Assembly: GCA_964560875.1 (NCBI GenBank)
Contig: CAZLMW010000001.1
Location: 164,307 to 228,306 of the forward strand
Length of the DNA: 64,000 bases
Reading direction: 5' to 3'
Source of the DNA: CAZLMW01 sp964560875
GTDB lineage: Bacteria; Myxococcota_A; UBA9042
Shown piece after piece: positions 27,901-35,004 of this stretch; position 1 is the first letter of the stretch; the number at the start of each line of letters is the position of its first letter. Position numbers and translations under genes: made by a program. The notes beneath the pieces were generated by a model, which saw nothing but the letters and a program-made list of their open reading frames with translations, was not told the DNA's origin and ran no database searches.

Positions 27901-28892
27901 GCTCTTCCCCGCTCAAGCCCAAGCGCCTCCGTCCCTATTTTGCGCAGGCCGGCGGGCGTGGAATCGTGGGGATCACCAAGGTCGACTACAACAACGACTC
28001 GCGTGACGATGTGGCCACGTTGATGGGCAACGTCGGAGCGCCGAGCGAGGCGTGCTACCTGGCCCCGCGCGTACGCGTCTTCGAGACCGCGCAGAATCCA
28101 CAAACCGGCCAGATCATCTTCGAGCCGCTGTTCTACGCGGTAAACACGAACTGGGAAGTGAAACGCTTGGAAGAGGCGTTCAAACAGGCGAACCCGACCA
28201 AGATCATCAACGTCATCAAGAAGGATCTGTCATTCTTCCAAGCGGTCGATCCCAAGGACAACAAGGCGCTGTTCCCCGACTACGTGACCTATCGCGTAGT
28301 GAGCCCGGAACCGTCGAACCTGCTCGCCGCCAAGTTCTGCGCTGACACCGTCGCGTCGCTCTTCGTTCTCGGCAAAAAAGAGCACGGCTTCGGCGTGTTG
28401 CGTGCCCTGGAAACGGCGAACGCTGGGGAATGGATGCACAAGGTCACGCAGACGTTCTCGATCGGCGAGGGGCCCCAGGGATTCGCCGTCGGCAACTTCG
28501 CAAGCGCGCCCGATTCGCCGCCCAAGTGCACCGATGTCGCCTTCGGCACGAAGAAGGGGATCGACGTCAAGGCCGGAATGGGCGACTGGTACTCGGACAA
28601 CAAGCCGATCTTCAAGGGCGAATCCTCGCGTGCTTCGATCGATATTCTCGACGTCAACCAGGACGGATTCGACGACATCCTCGCGCTTGATGTCGCGACG
28701 GATAGCGTCCAGGTCCTGCTCGGCGACGGCAACGGCAAGTTCGTCGAAGAGAAGCGCCGCATTGTCGGGCTGGCCGGCTCAAAGGATCCCCGCGTGGCCG
28801 ACTTCGATCTCGACGGCTGCAAGGACCTCGTGATCCAGGGCAAGTTGGGCGTCGCCGTCTACCGCAACCTCGCGTGCGACCCGATCCAATAG
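24906..28892 (+). CDS. Very large FG-GAP / VCBS repeat lipoprotein
   Basis: 1328 aa from ATG 24906, chosen for GAGGAG upstream (24893-24898) and for a lipoprotein signal (MPSPTDRAAKRVVIAITALL, then CGC). Residues about 35-330 are Ig-like modules (TITAPTKNKQVFGVVTVTG). Then FG-GAP-type Ca-binding blades carry many DxDxDGxxD motifs: DFDADGCQDLVL, DMDNDGTIDLTAL, DVDADARPDLLIG, DYNNDSRDDVATL, DVNQDGFDDILAL and DFDLDGCKDLVI, which fit one or two beta-propellers. Surface-exposed binding or adhesion is a usual idea for such proteins; nothing here shows the ligand. Its stop is just before the second N gap. Confidence 0.85.
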   Translation: MPSPTDRAAKRVVIAITALLCGCSDGDGPAAAPEPPTVDVTITAPTKNKQVFGVVTVTGTLKGANSMTSKLTVKGKEACKLAEEHPLAKADTFELDKLLAEARRYGIKYTDPNAKKDICDADTNNPFPDAEKNKIVAALKAIPADLLANCKGAGAGFAIKLDTQQVDAKNKPLFKDGKLSLTIIGSGAKQASGAGAINVVVDNAIPKLEILEPKPCSVHIGKVRVRGRVTESNLADVGLFVIDAFPGQPQRRLFKCNSKAKKGEAGSCDACKAAHKDDGAVCMGKAGFFEFMLERGKQPTKTVTLTLIAKDVSKDQVTSSTKVKMLRPPLFDVAYSRDDPKVAAISDYQVTDFDADGCQDLVLCGTTGVFVRRAKPVKPADPKQPADPSTIKCTTEFAPAEPLSAIQCASVAVVDFDPPSKAVSDKGGKGIKDIVAVGTDANGSVAQVFLSRPKVRPIRVQSIPIKGTTTASAVGQIDGAGPSDLVLGAEEDAFALSVLIAETDALCPTKELPTRLCRDATDAKTIKGGQVLKKPIIRKMLGKIRSIVVGDFIAGSIDTEGKADIAVGRSEPIISVCRNMGGGIFEACVDTGTTGGLVNMANTAILVPYNWTATAGGTDTDLDLIVGSTTGPAVRWLQGNGDGTFSLLDAHRQYHTGSVQSLTVAPIGDGGADMLVMAQNGRTVVIYDITGAAGFTLGRCFHSVILGSQIKKVIAADMDNDGTIDLTALNGTKPVGVTVARGRGDQRFHGAEVFRVCVNPPGQFARAVPVGKFVVDDVDADARPDLLIGSDGVPETTPLSVDGKPPAPQCESEGALRPAHMFHLYLNGGDQLSLKAQAAQYAPYNPLERSASGAIGDGCGTAFGKLVGLEVLDLDGSDPRDLVFATDIVYSHGKTPEDGAEPRDFDNTNQSVKLEKYEENIELGCSCLEHYEVHNLFGEDTDVDTKTFCRNLIEIEGPGGKTTKKLARGYGTNGAPVVRASLNYVLNGKASEPFQMGSSSSPLKPKRLRPYFAQAGGRGIVGITKVDYNNDSRDDVATLMGNVGAPSEACYLAPRVRVFETAQNPQTGQIIFEPLFYAVNTNWEVKRLEEAFKQANPTKIINVIKKDLSFFQAVDPKDNKALFPDYVTYRVVSPEPSNLLAAKFCADTVASLFVLGKKEHGFGVLRALETANAGEWMHKVTQTFSIGEGPQGFAVGNFASAPDSPPKCTDVAFGTKKGIDVKAGMGDWYSDNKPIFKGESSRASIDILDVNQDGFDDILALDVATDSVQVLLGDGNGKFVEEKRRIVGLAGSKDPRVADFDLDGCKDLVIQGKLGVAVYRNLACDPIQ

Positions 28893-28896
28893 ACGC

Positions 28897-28996
28897 NNNN
28901 NNNNNNNNNNNNNNNNNNNNNNNNNNNNNNNNNNNNNNNNNNNNNNNNNNNNNNNNNNNNNNNNNNNNNNNNNNNNNNNNNNNNNNNNNNNNNNNN
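28897..28996. other. 100-base assembly gap (N)
   Basis: Begins 5 bases after the stop of the FG-GAP lipoprotein gene. The flanks do not share an obvious repeat, unlike the first gap. A terminator hairpin or other hard-to-sequence structure may sit here. Confidence 0.98.
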
Positions 28997-29108
28997 TGCA
29001 GCCGTTTGTGGAGTCTGCGCTTTGCTTTTCGGGTCCGGACGGCCGCTCGACGCCACGCAATGGCCCGATCGCGATCGGACCCTACCCGCGTGGCCGTTCG
29101 CGGGGTGT

Positions 29109-29609
29109 TCACGTGCCGGGCGCCCGGACGAAATGACCGCTCTTGCCGCCCTCCTTCTCGAGCAGGCGGATCGCGTCGATGCGCGCCGTGCGATCGACGC
29201 TCTTGACCATGTCGTAGAGGGTGAGTGCAGCGACAGAAGCGGCCGTCATCGCCTCCATCTCAACACCGGTGCGATCGACGGCGACAGCGGTAGCGATCAG
29301 CTCGATCGTGTGTGCGGACGCATCGGGCGCTGCATCGACGGCCACCGACACAAGGCGGACCGGATGGCACAGGGGAATGAGCGACGCCGTGCTCTTGGCC
29401 GCCATGATCCCCGCAATACGAGCCACCTGGATCGCGTCGCCCTTCTTGCCAGAAGCGTCGACAACGGCGGTGAACGCAGCTTCAGCGAGGGAAACACGAG
29501 CGCTCGCGACGGCGCGACGGTAGGTCTCGGGCTTCTGCGCGACGGTCACCATCCGAGCCTTGCCGGCTTCGTCGAGGTGGGTCAGTGGCTGGGGCGCGCG
29601 CTCGGTCAT
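29109..29609 (-). CDS. moaC: Cyclic pyranopterin monophosphate synthase
   Basis: 166 aa. MoaC converts the cyclised GTP product of MoaA to cPMP in molybdopterin synthesis. LTHLDEAGKARMV, AAKSTASLIPLCHP, VAVDRTGVEMEAMTAASVAALTLYDMVK-like motifs are complete. It starts 9 bases after fbp on the same strand. MoaA and the rest of the pathway are not in this window. Presence of molybdenum cofactor synthesis is compatible with formate dehydrogenase, a common selenoprotein, but that is only suggestive. Confidence 0.95.
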   Translation of the reverse strand: MTERAPQPLTHLDEAGKARMVTVAQKPETYRRAVASARVSLAEAAFTAVVDASGKKGDAIQVARIAGIMAAKSTASLIPLCHPVRLVSVAVDAAPDASAHTIELIATAVAVDRTGVEMEAMTAASVAALTLYDMVKSVDRTARIDAIRLLEKEGGKSGHFVRAPGT

Positions 29610-29618
29610 GATGCGGTC

Positions 29619-30647
29619 TCAGGCTGGGTCGTGTTTGTCGACCATGCGTTGGTAGAGCTCGATTTCTTCGCGGTTGCCGATGATCAACGGAACGCGCTGA
29701 TGCAGGTTCTGCGGCACGATGTCGGAGATCGGCTGGCGGCCATCGATCGCCGCCCCACCCGCTTGTTCGATAAGGAAGGCGAGCGGCTGCGCTTCATAGA
29801 GTAGTCGCAACTTGCCGCTCGGACTCTTCTTGTCGCCGGGATAACAGAAGACGCCGCCGTAGATGAGGTTTCGGTGGAAGTCGGCGACGAGCGAGCCGAT
29901 GTAACGGCCCGTGGTCTTGGCGTAGCGAGGCGAGTCGCGGGCGATGATGTGGTCGACGAATGCGCGGGTCGAATCAAACCATTGGTGCCGGTTCATTTCG
30001 TTGACGCTCAGACATTTGGCGGTGTCCGGCAGGGCCATTTTGGGGTGTGACAACACGTACTCGCCGACGCCAGGATCGAGCGTGAATCCGTCGACGCCTT
30101 CGCCGGTGGTGTAGACGAACACGGTCGACGAGCCATAGACCGCATAACCCGCCGCGACAAGCTCAGACCCGGGCGCGAAAAAGTCGCTCTCTGTCGCCTC
30201 CGTACCGATGTTTGCGCGGCGGTGAATCGAGAAGATGGTGCCGATCGAGACGTTGACGTCGATGTTGGACGAGCCGTCGAGCGGATCGAAGCAGACCAGG
30301 TAACGACCGTTCAATCGGCCCGCACGCGTTGTGCGAAAGCTCTCGTCTTCTTCGCTGGCCAGCCCACAAACCATGGGCACGTCATCGAGCAGCAACACCA
30401 ACAGCTCGTTGGCGATTATGTCGAGCTTGGTGACCTCTTCACCCTGGACATTGGTGTCGCCCGTCATGCCGAGCACGTTGATCAGGCCGGCGCGATTGAC
30501 GTTGCGAGAGACGACCTTCGTAGCGGTCGCGATGTGGCCGAGCAGGATGGTGAAGTCACCTTTGGCCTGCTCGTGCCGACGCTCGTTTTGAAGGATGTGA
30601 CGCGAGAGCGTGATGAAATCGGCCACAGCTGCCTCCGAGCGAGCCAT
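29619..30647 (-). CDS. fbp: Fructose-1,6-bisphosphatase class I
   Basis: 342 aa, normal length. Hydrolyses fructose 1,6-bisphosphate in gluconeogenesis. Metal and substrate motifs ASEEDESF, CFDPLDGSSNIDVNVSIGTI, GGVFCYPGDKKSPSGKLRLL and EQAGGAAIDGRQPI are intact. Begins with ATG 30647 and is followed by moaC. Confidence 0.96.
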   Translation of the reverse strand: MARSEAAVADFITLSRHILQNERRHEQAKGDFTILLGHIATATKVVSRNVNRAGLINVLGMTGDTNVQGEEVTKLDIIANELLVLLLDDVPMVCGLASEEDESFRTTRAGRLNGRYLVCFDPLDGSSNIDVNVSIGTIFSIHRRANIGTEATESDFFAPGSELVAAGYAVYGSSTVFVYTTGEGVDGFTLDPGVGEYVLSHPKMALPDTAKCLSVNEMNRHQWFDSTRAFVDHIIARDSPRYAKTTGRYIGSLVADFHRNLIYGGVFCYPGDKKSPSGKLRLLYEAQPLAFLIEQAGGAAIDGRQPISDIVPQNLHQRVPLIIGNREEIELYQRMVDKHDPA

Positions 30648-30725
30648 CGTGGGGCGTCGATGGCGTTGGGGGCGATGCTGATAGCAGGTTGCCGACCTTT
30701 GCGAAAGCGGGTCGAACCCGGGTGC

Positions 30726-32072
30726 TTAGCGCGAGCGGCGAGGCGCCGGACGGCTGCGCGGCTGGACGCGATTGGGGCTCGAACGTTTGTCGGCGCGAGG
30801 GGCTGCCCGACCGCGTCGTGGTGCGCTACGGCGGTACTTTGGCGCCGGGCGCGTCGGACGGCGGTAGTTCGGCGCAGGACGGGTGCGCGTGCTCGGCGCG
30901 GGACGGGTGCGTGTGCTCGGCGCGGGGCGGGTGCGTGTGCTCGGCGCGGGGCGGGTGCGTGTGCCCGGGACAGATCGCGAAGGAGCCGGCCGGTACGTCG
31001 GCGGCCGACGAGTGGGCGCAGGACGTGGGCGATAGGTCGGCGACGGGCGGGTCGGAGCCGGACGATAGGTCGGCGGGCGACGGGTCGGAACCGGACGATA
31101 GGTCGGCGGGCGGCGGGTGGGGGCCGGACGATAGGTCGGCGATGGGCGTGTCGGCGCGGGCCGGTACGTCGGCGGACGGCGTGTCGGCGCGGGCCGGTAC
31201 GTCGGCGGACGGCGTGTCGGTGCCGGGCGATAAGTCGGCGCGCGGCGGCTCGGTGCTGGGCGATAAGTCGGCGCGCGGCGGCTCGGTGCTGGCCGGGCGC
31301 TCGGGCGGCTCGGGGCGGGTCGGTACGCCGGGGCACGTCGGCGCCGCGGCACGGCGCTCGGAATTGTCCGCACGTTGCGGGTGCGAACGGTCGTGCGCGT
31401 CCACTTGTTGACACGGGTGACACGCGGGCCGGTGTTGTAGACCGAGACGCCGCCGCGATGGTTGCGAATACGTGTTGTGTTGGTGATGCGAACAGACTGG
31501 TTGTAGACGGTGTTCACACGACCTGGTCGGATGACAACGGTGGAGACGCGGGTCCGATAGACGTGTCGCTGCGGGATGAACGTCCAGTAACGGTACGTGT
31601 AGCGCGTTCCGCGGGGTCCCATCGGCGCCCAGCCAACGCATCCACCACCTGTGCGCCAGGTCACCCACGCCGGCCCCCACGTGTAGCCGGGCACCCAAAC
31701 CCATCGGTACTGCGCGTGCCACGCCCAGCGACCGTAGTGGTACGGCCCCCAACCCCATGACTCGTCGCTGACCCAGGTCCAGCCGTAATTCGTGTGGTCC
31801 CAGCGACCGTAGTAGTAGGGTCGCCAATTCGCGTCTTGGTTGGCGGTCGGGACCCAGACACGGCCCCATCGACCCGTGGTCACCCACGCGCCATGGGCGT
31901 TGAGGTAGTCCCACTGGCTGGCGGTTTGGACGCCGACCGTGGTGGGGTTCTGGTAGTAGCCGTCGTCGGCCTGCTGAACGTAGACGGGTCCGCAGGCCGA
32001 CAAGGCGAACGCGGCGATCAACGTCGCCGCCAAGATGTGAACGAGGCCGCTTGGCTTGGGTCGAGGTTTCAT
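30726..32072 (-). CDS. Lipoprotein with Trp/Tyr-rich domain and long Pro/Arg/Tyr repeat tail
   Basis: 448 aa from ATG 32072, with GGAGGAG about 5 bases before it. The signal MKPRPKPSGLVHILAATLIA ends with lipobox LSAC. Residues about 30-150 form a Trp/Tyr-rich region of short motifs (GAWVTTGRWGRVWVP, YYYGRWDHTNYGWTW, GWGPYHYGRWAW) as in DUF6600-type proteins. The last ~180 residues are a strongly basic repeat of TYRPAPTRRP-type units ending in RTRPAPS units. The tail would be extended and positively charged and could bind an acidic surface, for example outer-membrane lipid or polysaccharide. This is inference from charge only. Confidence 0.75.
   Translation of the reverse strand: MKPRPKPSGLVHILAATLIAAFALSACGPVYVQQADDGYYQNPTTVGVQTASQWDYLNAHGAWVTTGRWGRVWVPTANQDANWRPYYYGRWDHTNYGWTWVSDESWGWGPYHYGRWAWHAQYRWVWVPGYTWGPAWVTWRTGGGCVGWAPMGPRGTRYTYRYWTFIPQRHVYRTRVSTVVIRPGRVNTVYNQSVRITNTTRIRNHRGGVSVYNTGPRVTRVNKWTRTTVRTRNVRTIPSAVPRRRRAPAYRPAPSRPSARPAPSRRAPTYRPAPSRRAPTYRPAPTRRPPTYRPAPTRRPPTYRPAPTRPSPTYRPAPTRRPPTYRPVPTRRPPTYRPAPTRPSPTYRPRPAPTRRPPTYRPAPSRSVPGTRTRPAPSTRTRPAPSTRTRPAPSTRTRPAPNYRRPTRPAPKYRRSAPRRGRAAPRADKRSSPNRVQPRSRPAPRRSR
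30860..31330 (-). repeat. Coding repeat of PTYRPAPTRR type
   Basis: Imperfect 27-33-base units in the 3' half of the Pro/Arg-rich lipoprotein gene. Several neighbouring units are nearly identical at DNA level, so copy number can be expected to vary between strains and short-read assembly may be unreliable here. Confidence 0.8.
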
Positions 32073-32192
32073 CTCTGCTCTCCTCCGCGTCGACGGCTGT
32101 CCGTCTTGGGGCACAACGCGCGGCGTGGCGTCCTATTCACGGCCGCCAGTATTTCCCGTGCAGCGGGCTGGGTCCAGCCGGCGGCAGCGCCA

Positions 32193-32214
32193 AACCTTTC
32201 GGTGTCGAAGGGTT
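32193..32214 (+). other. 9-bp stem hairpin ahead of the ferredoxin gene
   Basis: AACCTTTCG-GTGT-CGAAGGGTT (one G-U pair) stands 85 bases before the ferredoxin start and in the divergent region of the Pro/Arg-rich lipoprotein gene. It could be a regulatory hairpin; no T tract follows. Confidence 0.35.
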
Positions 32215-32299
32215 GAGTTGGGCTTCATTGGCGCATCGAGCACTTCGCGATATCGTTGAGGCCGGCATGACGGGCCGCGATTCCCCGAGGATCTCGTCG

Positions 32300-32671
32300 A
32301 TGGCCTACGTGGTCACAAGGCTCTGTATCGATTGCGTCGACATGGGTTGCGTCGAGGTATGCCCGGTCGAATGCATCTATGAACGTGCGGAAGGTCACAC
32401 GGCCGGCCGCCCGAATATGCTGTATATCCACCCGACCGAATGCATCAACTGCGGCGCCTGCGAGCCCGAATGTCCGTGGCAAGCTATCTACGAGGATCAG
32501 GAGCTGCCGCCCAAATTCCAAGCGGACGTGGCGCTCAATGCGCTCTGTGAGCAGCAGCCAGACACGTTCGTGGTGGCCGCCCTCAAACGAGACGAGCACA
32601 ACCGGATTGTCCGCAAGCCGGTGCCGACAGCCGCTGATATCACCAAGAACAAGCGACAACACGGCCTGTGA
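32300..32671 (+). CDS. fdxA: 7Fe ferredoxin (3Fe-4S plus 4Fe-4S)
   Basis: 123 aa. Two cluster regions are visible: CIDCVDMGCVEVCPVECIYE near the N-terminus and CINCGACEPECPWQAIYED near residue 40-58. The first has the spacing of seven-iron ferredoxins of the Azotobacter FdI type. A C-terminal helical part follows. The start ATG 32300 has GAGG about 9 bases upstream; an in-frame ATG at 32267 is possible. Likely a low-potential electron carrier. Confidence 0.9.
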   Translation: MAYVVTRLCIDCVDMGCVEVCPVECIYERAEGHTAGRPNMLYIHPTECINCGACEPECPWQAIYEDQELPPKFQADVALNALCEQQPDTFVVAALKRDEHNRIVRKPVPTAADITKNKRQHGL

Positions 32672-32711
32672 TGCCATAGCAAAGCGTGCCGCGTCGTGCT
32701 CAAATCGGGCC

Positions 32712-33992
32712 ATGATTCGGGCCCGCCATGCAGCGATCGTCCTTTTGTGTGCTGCGAGCATCGCGCTCGGCGCCTGCAGCGGCGGCAACGCGCAGAAGAA
32801 AGACAGCGGACCGTACAACAAGGCCCTGCAAGCGCGCCGCGACGGTCGACTCGGGGAAGCCGAGAAGCTGGCCGGTCCACTGGCCAAAGACGGCGATCTG
32901 AAAGCGCAATTGCTCCTGGCCGAAGTTCTGTTGTTGCGGGGCCAACATCGCCGTGCGCGCGCCCTGCTCGAGCCCGTCTTCGCCAAGAATTCCGAACACG
33001 AACAAACGGCGGCTCTGCTGGCGAAGGCCTGCGACGGTGCCGGCGACAGAGATCGCGCGATCGCCATGTACGCACGACGCCTCCGTCTCGTGCCGACCGA
33101 CAAGGACGCTGCGATCCGGGTATCCGAGCTGTTGTTGAGCAAGGGCGAGGCGGTTCACGCGTATCGATTTGCCCGTGCCGCGCTCAAATCGCATCCCAGG
33201 GACGGCGCAATCCTGGTCCTCGTGAGCCGCGCGCAGCTCGCCCGCGGGATGCTCAAGCCGTCGCTCGATAGTGTGAACGCCGCGCTCGAACTCGACATGA
33301 AACATGCGGACGCCTGGCTGCAGCTGGCCAAGGTTTACGAGGTCATGGGTGAGCCGCGTAAGGCGATCGAGTCGTTTCGCCGTTGCCTCGGAGTTGATGC
33401 CCAACACGCCGAAGCGCTGTTTGGATTGGGCAGCGCGCTCGTGCAGTCGCGGGAGTACGCGCAGGCGGTCGGGGTGCTGGAACGTGCAGTGAAGGTTCGC
33501 CCCGATGATCCGCGCGTGCTCAATTCCTACGCCGCCGCGTTGAGCCGCGCCGGGCACCACGATCGGGCCGTTGTCGCGATGACACGAGCGGTCGAGATGG
33601 CCCCCAAACACCCGCTGCTGATGCGCAACCTGCTCGAAGTGTTGCTCGACGCCGGCATGAGCGTGCAGGCCGACGGTCTGGCCAGGGCCGCCGTCTCTGT
33701 AAGCCGCTCCAAGGGCGTTCGCGCGTTGGATCAGTCTGCCCTTGAAGGTGCCGTTCGTCGCACGGTTGTTGCGGCCGCGATGACGCGCCAACTCTGCGCC
33801 CGCCAGGCCGACGCTCGCGCCGTTCAGGTCGCGATCCGCAGCCGGCTCGAGCTTCTTGGACTTGCGGTGACCGACGACGAAATGACACGCTTGGCGGCAG
33901 CGACCGTCCCGCAGGCCCGCGCCGGGATCAAGCGCTGTCGCCGACCCAAGAAGCAGCAGTCTCCGCCATCGCCAAAGGGAGCGACCCCATGA
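32712..33992 (+). CDS. TPR lipoprotein
   Basis: 426 aa. Signal MIRARHAAIVLLCAASIALG with lipobox LGAC. About eight TPR-like units follow (ARRDGRLGEAEKLAGPLAKD, LRGQHRRARALLEPVFAKN, MGEPRKAIESFRRCLGVDAQ, SREYAQAVGVLERAVKVRPD and others), so it is a periplasmic scaffold or assembly helper. The stop overlaps the MoxR start (ATGA), which makes these two a coupled pair. Confidence 0.8.
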   Translation: MIRARHAAIVLLCAASIALGACSGGNAQKKDSGPYNKALQARRDGRLGEAEKLAGPLAKDGDLKAQLLLAEVLLLRGQHRRARALLEPVFAKNSEHEQTAALLAKACDGAGDRDRAIAMYARRLRLVPTDKDAAIRVSELLLSKGEAVHAYRFARAALKSHPRDGAILVLVSRAQLARGMLKPSLDSVNAALELDMKHADAWLQLAKVYEVMGEPRKAIESFRRCLGVDAQHAEALFGLGSALVQSREYAQAVGVLERAVKVRPDDPRVLNSYAAALSRAGHHDRAVVAMTRAVEMAPKHPLLMRNLLEVLLDAGMSVQADGLARAAVSVSRSKGVRALDQSALEGAVRRTVVAAAMTRQLCARQADARAVQVAIRSRLELLGLAVTDDEMTRLAAATVPQARAGIKRCRRPKKQQSPPSPKGATP

Positions 33993-34972
33993 ACGCGCAC
34001 GCCGCCGAGCTTGCCCCCGCGTCCCAGCGAACGCTCGATCCCGCGGCCGTTTGTGCTGACATCGTGCGGGAAGTCGAGCGCGTATTTCGCGGCAACCGTC
34101 GCGCTGTGCAACTGGTCCTGACGGCGATCCTCGCCCGCGGTCACGTGCTCTTTGAGGACGTCCCGGGTGTGGGCAAGACCACGCTCGCCCGCGCATTCGC
34201 CCGGGTGCTCGGCGTTACACACAACCGCATTCAATTCGCGAGCGATCTCATGCCAGCCGATATCGTCGGCGTCGGCATCTTTGACCAGGACTCTCGCCAG
34301 TTTGAGTTCAAGGCTGGCCCGATCTTCTGCAACGTGCTCCTCGCGGACGAAATCAACCGCACGACCCCGCGCACCCAGTCGGCGCTCCTCGAAGCGATGG
34401 CCGAGTATCACGTGACCGTGGACGGGACGACACATCGGCTCGAGCAGCCGTTCATCGTCCTCGCCACCCAGAATCCGCGCGAGTTCCACGGCACGTATCC
34501 GCTGCCAGAATCGCAGCTCGACCGCTTCCTGCTGCGTCTCTCCGTGGGCTACCCCGGCGGCGCGATCGAGCGTCAATTGATCCGCGAACATGGCGCGCCG
34601 CTTAGCCTAGACGCGGTCCGGGTCGTGACCAGCCCGGCCGAGATCCAAGCCTTGGTGAAGACAGCCGGGACTATCCACGTATCGGACGAAGTTCTCGACT
34701 ACCTGCATCAGCTGGTCGAAGCCACGCGGTCCAACCGCCAGCTTGAGCTCGGCCTCTCAACGCGCGCCGCGATCGGGTTCTATCGGGCAGTGCAGGCGCA
34801 CGCGCTGGTCGACGGCCGAAAGTTCGCGACGCCCGATGATGTCAGGGCGATGTTTGTACCGATCGCAGCCCACCGGGTCATTCCGATCGGTGGTGCTGGC
34901 GGCAGCGTGGATCGCGCCCAGGTCGAAGCGACCTTGCAAGGCATAATCGAATCGATCGCGCCGCCGGCGTAG
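33989..34972 (+). CDS. MoxR-type AAA+ ATPase
   Basis: 327 aa. Walker A FEDVPGVGKTTLARAFARVL, ASDLMPADIVG, the MoxR signature LADEINRTTPRTQSALLEAM, and TQNPREFHGTYPLPESQLDRF are all present. MoxR ATPases usually work with von Willebrand factor A (and DUF58) proteins to mature envelope proteins; here no such gene follows, and the partner may be the overlapping TPR lipoprotein. Confidence 0.92.
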   Translation: MNAHAAELAPASQRTLDPAAVCADIVREVERVFRGNRRAVQLVLTAILARGHVLFEDVPGVGKTTLARAFARVLGVTHNRIQFASDLMPADIVGVGIFDQDSRQFEFKAGPIFCNVLLADEINRTTPRTQSALLEAMAEYHVTVDGTTHRLEQPFIVLATQNPREFHGTYPLPESQLDRFLLRLSVGYPGGAIERQLIREHGAPLSLDAVRVVTSPAEIQALVKTAGTIHVSDEVLDYLHQLVEATRSNRQLELGLSTRAAIGFYRAVQAHALVDGRKFATPDDVRAMFVPIAAHRVIPIGGAGGSVDRAQVEATLQGIIESIAPPA

Positions 34973-35004
34973 CAGCCTGCGTCAAGGCCGATCAGCGAAG
35001 CGGC

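Noticed and set aside
30482..31760. Long plus- and minus-strand ORFs rich in Arg/Gly/Ala across the Pro-rich gene
   Set aside because: They are shadows of the repetitive GC-rich gene 30726-32072, which has a signal peptide and ribosome site.
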